Shown: positions 60,125 to 64,000 of the stretch, piece by piece | Numbering within the stretch: position 1 is the first letter of the stretch | How the letters are laid out: each line of letters begins with the position of its first letter | Origin: Bacillota bacterium | GTDB taxonomy: Bacteria; Bacillota; Clostridia; Lachnospirales; Lachnospiraceae | DNA length: 64,000 nt | Direction of reading: 5' to 3' | Assembly: GCA_023391695.1 (NCBI GenBank) | Contig: JAEWAK010000037.1 | Span: 124,001-188,000, forward strand | Notes under the pieces: generated by a model | Seen by the model: the letters and a program-made list of their open reading frames with translations, nothing else | What the model was told of the DNA's origin: nothing | Database searches by the model: none | Position numbers and translations under genes: made by a program

Positions 60125-61051
60125 ATGAAAAAGTATACCAGATTATTTGCAGTTTTATTTGTATTCGTAATGCTGCTTTCGGGCTGCGGAAGCAAGGAAA
60201 CCGCCGGTACCGGGGCAGAAACTGTTGTTGAGCCGGATACTGACGTTACGGAAGAATCATCTGCCGGAACAGGCGATGCAGGGACCGAGGAAGTCAGCGC
60301 CACGTTAAAAAGATTGAGGGAACAGGGTTATATTGCAATCGCATCCAGTAATGATGCTCCCCTTTCCTACATTGATGTGGAGACCAATGAATATACCGGT
60401 GTTGACGGTGAAATATTCAAGGATCTGATGAAACGTCTGGGAGTTCCCGAAGTCCGAATGAAAACCGTTGCCTTTGAAAACTTATTGATTGAACTAAACA
60501 ATAAATCCGTCGATATGGTCGTGGATGCCATGTACATCAAACCGGAAAGGCAGGAAATAGCACTTTTTACCAATGTCTGGTATTCCGAAGGCGACTGTCT
60601 TATCGTAAAATCCGATTCGGATATCAAAAGCCTTGCCGATTTAAAGGATAAAAGCGTAGGTGCCCAGAAGGGAACTGCTTTCCTTGAAATTGCCCAGTAC
60701 TGGGAATCCGAAGGGTTAATCAAGGATTTAACGATTATGGGATCCCAGTCCGAATTAATGCTGTCCGTCAACACCGGTAAAATAGACGCCTGTGTAACCG
60801 ACTCCATAATAGCCGGTTACACCCTGACCCAGGATTCCAGCCTTGATTTAAAATTAGCGGAAGATTACGTAGCGGATTCCAAAGGTAATATCGGTGCAGC
60901 CCTCCGTTTTGAAGACAAAGACTTCTGCGCGGAAGTAAATGCGGTTCTGGATGAAATGAAGGAAGACGGTACTTTAATGAAATATCTTGAACAATACGGC
61001 ATGGACGAAAATTCTTTTGTAGGAGTAGAAGAAGGTAAAACAGTCCAATAA
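60125..61051 (+). CDS. Polar amino-acid ABC transporter binding lipoprotein
   Basis: 308 residues of the family 3 solute-binding proteins. Lipoprotein signal VFVMLLSGCGSK (Cys about 20), acidic Thr/Glu-rich linker, binding domain with YIAIASSNDAPLSYIDVETN and DLKDKSVGAQKGTAFLE. ATG at 60125 with AAGGAGG; an upstream in-frame ATG is rejected. 105 bases after the ATPase gene. Confidence 0.93.
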   Translation: MKKYTRLFAVLFVFVMLLSGCGSKETAGTGAETVVEPDTDVTEESSAGTGDAGTEEVSATLKRLREQGYIAIASSNDAPLSYIDVETNEYTGVDGEIFKDLMKRLGVPEVRMKTVAFENLLIELNNKSVDMVVDAMYIKPERQEIALFTNVWYSEGDCLIVKSDSDIKSLADLKDKSVGAQKGTAFLEIAQYWESEGLIKDLTIMGSQSELMLSVNTGKIDACVTDSIIAGYTLTQDSSLDLKLAEDYVADSKGNIGAALRFEDKDFCAEVNAVLDEMKEDGTLMKYLEQYGMDENSFVGVEEGKTVQ

Positions 61052-61192
61052 CAAAGTAAAAAATACACTGTTACGGATGAATTACCATACCTGAAAGATC
61101 CGGAACATAAGCCGGCCGGCTGCCAAAAGCCTGGCTCTGCTAAAAATAAACAGCAGCATCACAACCGTTGTGATATGCACATGGAGGTTAAT

Positions 61193-61891
61193 ATGGAGAT
61201 TATTAAAAGGCTGAATTTTACGAAGGCTGCCGAGTATTTGATACCTTCATTGTGGGAAGGCCTGGGTTTGGTTATTCAAGTAACTCTGTTTGCATTCCTG
61301 CTTGGTATTGTACTGGGGCTGTTCATCGCAATCGGACGTATCAGCAAACATAAGGTATTAAAAACCATATTAGTGATTATCATTGAATTTATCAGAGGCA
61401 CACCCCTCCTGGTACAAATCGTATATATGTACTTCGTTATGCCTTTACTGGTTGAAATCCTGCTCCAGCTTGCAGGTGCGGATATTAAATTTGATCTCAG
61501 TCCCATTGTTGCCGGTGTCCTGGCACTGGGTATTAATTACAGCTGTTATTTATCCGAGGTTATCCGGGGAGCCATTGAATCCATCGACCCCGGACAGATG
61601 GAAGCCGGTCTGGCACTGGGTTTTGGTAAAACAGAGGCCTTGTTCCGCATTGTACTTCCCCAGGCTATGAGAAATGTGGTTCCCGTTTTTGGCAATTACC
61701 TCATCATGATGATTAAGGATACCTCCCTGCTTGCTTATATCAGCGTATTTGAATTGCTGTTACGGACACAGACTTATGCATCCCAGACCTTTTTAACCAT
61801 TGAATCCTATACCATTCTGGCATTGGCGTACTTAATCATCAGTCTTCCAATGTCCCAGATCGTTAAACTGGTTGAAAGAAAATTAAAATAA
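61193..61891 (+). CDS. Polar amino-acid ABC transporter permease
   Basis: 232 residues, five membrane helices, HisM/GlnP-type EAA loop GQMEAGLALGFGKTEALFRI and LLVQIVYMYFVMPL. ATG at 61193 with GGAGG. A single permease gene implies a homodimeric channel. The 141-base gap before it is longer than usual for such operons. Confidence 0.93.
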   Translation: MEIIKRLNFTKAAEYLIPSLWEGLGLVIQVTLFAFLLGIVLGLFIAIGRISKHKVLKTILVIIIEFIRGTPLLVQIVYMYFVMPLLVEILLQLAGADIKFDLSPIVAGVLALGINYSCYLSEVIRGAIESIDPGQMEAGLALGFGKTEALFRIVLPQAMRNVVPVFGNYLIMMIKDTSLLAYISVFELLLRTQTYASQTFLTIESYTILALAYLIISLPMSQIVKLVERKLK

Positions 61892-61896
61892 TAACA

Positions 61897-61932
61897 AGGA
61901 AGTCTCCCCCCTACAGGGGCGGGAGACTTCCT
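61897..61932. terminator. Bidirectional terminator
   Basis: AGGAAGTCTCCC (61897-61908) pairs perfectly with GGGAGACTTCCT (61921-61932), with further C/G pairing inside. It lies between the convergent permease and HD-domain genes. Confidence 0.75.
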
Positions 61933-61938
61933 GACCGG

Positions 61939-62430
61939 TTAAACTCCAAAACAATCATATAAAAATGAAATACCTGTATTGGTTTTAAAAATATTCTCTT
62001 TTACCTTCTTAATGCCCTCTGTGGAAGTATTGTCTTCATCCAGATTAACCAGGAAGTCCGCTTCCACCAATATCTGATAATCCAACCCGTCTATATTATT
62101 ATAGGTATGATGATGGGCGATAAGATAGCATACCCTGTCTATAAAATCCTGGTCATAACCAAGACCCGTCAACATATCCGCAGCAATGGGAGGGCCTTCT
62201 ATCTGCTGATATTGGCCTGCACTGCTATGATATTTTTCTTCACTTATCTTAATGCCGATATCATGTACTACTGCCGTAACCTCCAGAATTTCCATGGTCT
62301 TATCATCGAGGTTTTCCATCTCACCGATTGCTTTACTGTATCCGTACACTTTTATAAAATGGTTAATTCTCTTTATATCACCGGAATAATACCGTATCAT
62401 TGCATTTATTACAGACCCTGTATTTTTCAT
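61939..62430 (-). CDS. HD-domain protein (putative phosphohydrolase)
   Basis: 163 residues. Metal motifs: His-Asp pair in VVHDIGIKISE (about 54-58) and the downstream AHHHTYNN, with an acidic pair in VEADFLVN. Resembles the small HDIG-type proteins that hydrolyse nucleotides or related phosphates; substrate unknown. ATG at 62430 with GAGGTAG. Monocistronic. Confidence 0.85.
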   Translation of the reverse strand: MKNTGSVINAMIRYYSGDIKRINHFIKVYGYSKAIGEMENLDDKTMEILEVTAVVHDIGIKISEEKYHSSAGQYQQIEGPPIAADMLTGLGYDQDFIDRVCYLIAHHHTYNNIDGLDYQILVEADFLVNLDEDNTSTEGIKKVKENIFKTNTGISFLYDCFGV

Positions 62431-62477
62431 CAACACTACCTCATAATATAAAGTTAGTTCCTAACATAATGCTTCTG

Positions 62478-63263
62478 TTACATACCCTTGCCCTTTAATA
62501 AGTTCATAACCGGAATACTGAAATTAATTGTATTTGCCGTAAAATAATCGGTCTCTTCCCTGGAATCTTTCTCTTTATCTTCCTCTAAGAAGGTATCCAG
62601 AAATTTCATGTAATCCTCATAGGAAAAAACAGATTCCAAATCCTGTGAAATATCCGTCCCTTCCTGGGTAGCTTCCCGGTTAATGATATTATTTTTAATC
62701 TGCATCGTATTTACCGGAGAAGTCGAACCGGCCGGGGCAGAATACGCCGAGACAACGACACCGTTGGTATCCACACCCTGATTCATGAAATTCAGCACTT
62801 TTTTCACATAGTTCTGGGTTTCTTCAAAAGGAGGGATTCCGCCGTATTTGGCTACGTTATTACTGCCGGCATTGTAGGCAGCCAAAGCTAAGCTGGCATT
62901 GCCGTCGTATTTATCCAGTAATCCGGAAATATATTTGGCACCGCCCATGATGTTCTGTTCTGCGTCAAAAGAATCCGTAACCCCAAGAGAAGCTGCCGTA
63001 GCAGGCATAAGCTGCATAATGCCCTGGGCACCGCATCTTGACACGGCTCTTTCATCAAAGTTCGATTCTGCTTTTCCAATTGCTTTCAGTAACTCTACCG
63101 GTACCTTGTATTTTTCTGCTGCCTGTGAAAAAATTTCATCCAGGCTTTTGGTTTCCCCTAAATAGGAGGAAAAACCACCGTTACCGGCAGCAGTTTTTTT
63201 ATCTGCATTTACACCATACATATTTTTAAGATCTAAATTCGTAATTCGATTGACTTCTGACAT
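62478..63263 (-). CDS. Lytic transglycosylase (SLT domain)
   Basis: 261 residues. The SLT domain (about 45-160) has catalytic Glu in AIGKAESNFDERAVS, then AQGIMQLMPATAASLGV and LALAAYNAGSNNVAKYGG. Cleaves peptidoglycan between MurNAc and GlcNAc. No signal peptide is seen at the start (MSEVNRITNLDL), so it may leave the cell by another route, such as with flagellar or spore structures. ATG at 63263 with GAGGAG; the longer ORF is rejected. Confidence 0.88.
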   Translation of the reverse strand: MSEVNRITNLDLKNMYGVNADKKTAAGNGGFSSYLGETKSLDEIFSQAAEKYKVPVELLKAIGKAESNFDERAVSRCGAQGIMQLMPATAASLGVTDSFDAEQNIMGGAKYISGLLDKYDGNASLALAAYNAGSNNVAKYGGIPPFEETQNYVKKVLNFMNQGVDTNGVVVSAYSAPAGSTSPVNTMQIKNNIINREATQEGTDISQDLESVFSYEDYMKFLDTFLEEDKEKDSREETDYFTANTINFSIPVMNLLKGKGM

Positions 63264-63465
63264 AATTTTCTCCTCAGTAAACATCAACATTCCATAATCT
63301 GAAATGTATCCTGTTAATAAAGCAGCCCGTAAACTATTATCCATTGTTAGTTTGTGGTAAGTATTCCGTCACTTTTTGTTATTATTTGTCTGAATATATT
63401 ATAACTGAAGTCTTTCCGGAAAAGCAAGAAATATTTATTAACACAGGCTATTTTCCTATATCCGT

Positions 63466-63500
63466 TAAAGCGAATACTATCACTCCGCTTTGCTGCATCC
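63466..63500. repeat. Dispersed repeat family R3, copy 4
   Basis: TAAAGCGAATACTATCACT, CCGCTTTGCTGCATCC, a more diverged copy directly past the MFS transporter stop. Confidence 0.4.
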
Positions 63501-64000
63501 TCAGGTTTTACCGGCATTGATTAAAACCCGGCTGCCCGACATCATAAGTCCTTCTATTAATAATAACACACCGGTGCCAATCAATAACCACTCTATTTTG
63601 ATCAGATCCGAAAGGGGACCAAACAGCAGCATCCCCAAGGGCATCATGGCACTCGATATCATTCCGAATACACCAAATACCCTGCCCAAATAATCTCCTT
63701 CCACTTTCTCCTGTAACATGACGGTGGAGGATGTATTAAAAAATGGCATAACCAGCCCGAAGACACCCATTAATAATAAATAAAACCAGAATGCGGATAC
63801 GAAGCCGAAGGCAAAGGTACAGGCTCCCATGATAACACTTGCCAACGTCATGGTATGGATCCGGTTCTTAAATCCGCTCCATAGAGTCATTATAATACCG
63901 CCGGCCATCATACCGACGGAAAAGATGATCTCAATGGCCGTAAGCCTCCATACCTCATCCCCAAAACTGCGGGTAACCTGCAGGGGCGTTAAGAATGCCA
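63501..64000 (-). CDS. MFS transporter, C-terminal part only
   Basis: The reading frame is open to the right edge of the window, so the 5' part is missing. About 165 residues are present with five or six membrane helices. Segments such as GVFGLVMPFFNTSSTVMLQ and GRVFGVFGMISSAMMPLG resemble MFS exporters of the MefA/NreB-like (MFS_3) group. Substrate unknown. Confidence 0.85.
   Translation of the reverse strand, partial: AFLTPLQVTRSFGDEVWRLTAIEIIFSVGMMAGGIIMTLWSGFKNRIHTMTLASVIMGACTFAFGFVSAFWFYLLLMGVFGLVMPFFNTSSTVMLQEKVEGDYLGRVFGVFGMISSAMMPLGMLLFGPLSDLIKIEWLLIGTGVLLLIEGLMMSGSRVLINAGKT

Overview
The window is a 64-kb stretch of chromosome from a low-GC, anaerobic, spore-forming Firmicute. A Clostridia/Lachnospiraceae-type organism fits best. 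The evidence is strong AGGAGG-type ribosome sites with frequent TTG/GTG starts, YesMN-type two-component control of a sugar ABC transporter, a phosphotransferase (PTS) operon, a Clostridium-type 4-hydroxybutyrate dehydrogenase, a fluoride riboswitch, a cytoplasmic-type [NiFe] hydrogenase, and a small gene pair behind a SigK-like promoter. No rRNA, tRNA, CRISPR array, intact transposase or prophage gene was seen. The first and last genes are cut by the window ends.

Layout. 1-4.4 kb (minus strand): an S8 protease fragment, then a [NiFe]-hydrogenase operon (small subunit, large subunit, maturation protease, a cytochrome b5-like protein, a HypA-like mini-protein). 4.5-8 kb: thioredoxin, two small paralogous plus-strand genes, and a chemotaxis receptor. 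8.4-18.9 kb (minus): an N,N'-diacetylchitobiose island with response regulator, two permeases, binding lipoprotein, sensor kinase, phosphohexomutase and GH94 chitobiose phosphorylase. 19-27.7 kb (minus): an OppABCDF-type transporter with an RpiR regulator and three different hydrolases (HAD, MBL-fold, calcineurin-type). 28-29.3 kb: an ECF sigma/anti-sigma pair. 30.3-35.2 kb: a DeoR regulator convergent with a ribose-type ABC transporter. 35.2-40.5 kb: a MITE-like element, an orphan BlaI with a stub where BlaR1 should be, a phosphatase, a nitroreductase, an unknown protein, a lactonase and HPr. 40.8-47.4 kb (minus): a mannitol PTS operon (mtlA-mtlR-mtlF) whose usual mtlD position is taken by 1-phosphofructokinase and a SorE-like dehydrogenase. 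47.7-52.5 kb: a small membrane protein, a heterodimeric ABC exporter and its MarR regulator. 52.8-54.7 kb: a Nudix hydrolase, then a fluoride riboswitch and two crcB genes. 54.7-61.9 kb: GABA-type aminotransferase, 4-hydroxybutyrate dehydrogenase, a PucR regulator, and a polar amino-acid ABC transporter behind a promoter with tandem terminators. 62-64 kb: an HD-domain protein, a lytic transglycosylase and an MFS transporter fragment.

The genes form several self-contained uptake-and-catabolism modules: chitobiose phosphorolysis, hexitol PTS, ribose-type sugar, an oligopeptide-type ligand, and GABA/amino acid. Each has its own regulator. Between the modules lie at least four families of short dispersed repeats. 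The two points that most deserve checking are the mtlD-less mannitol operon, which suggests a route through fructose 1-phosphate, and the RpiR/Opp cluster with three hydrolases.
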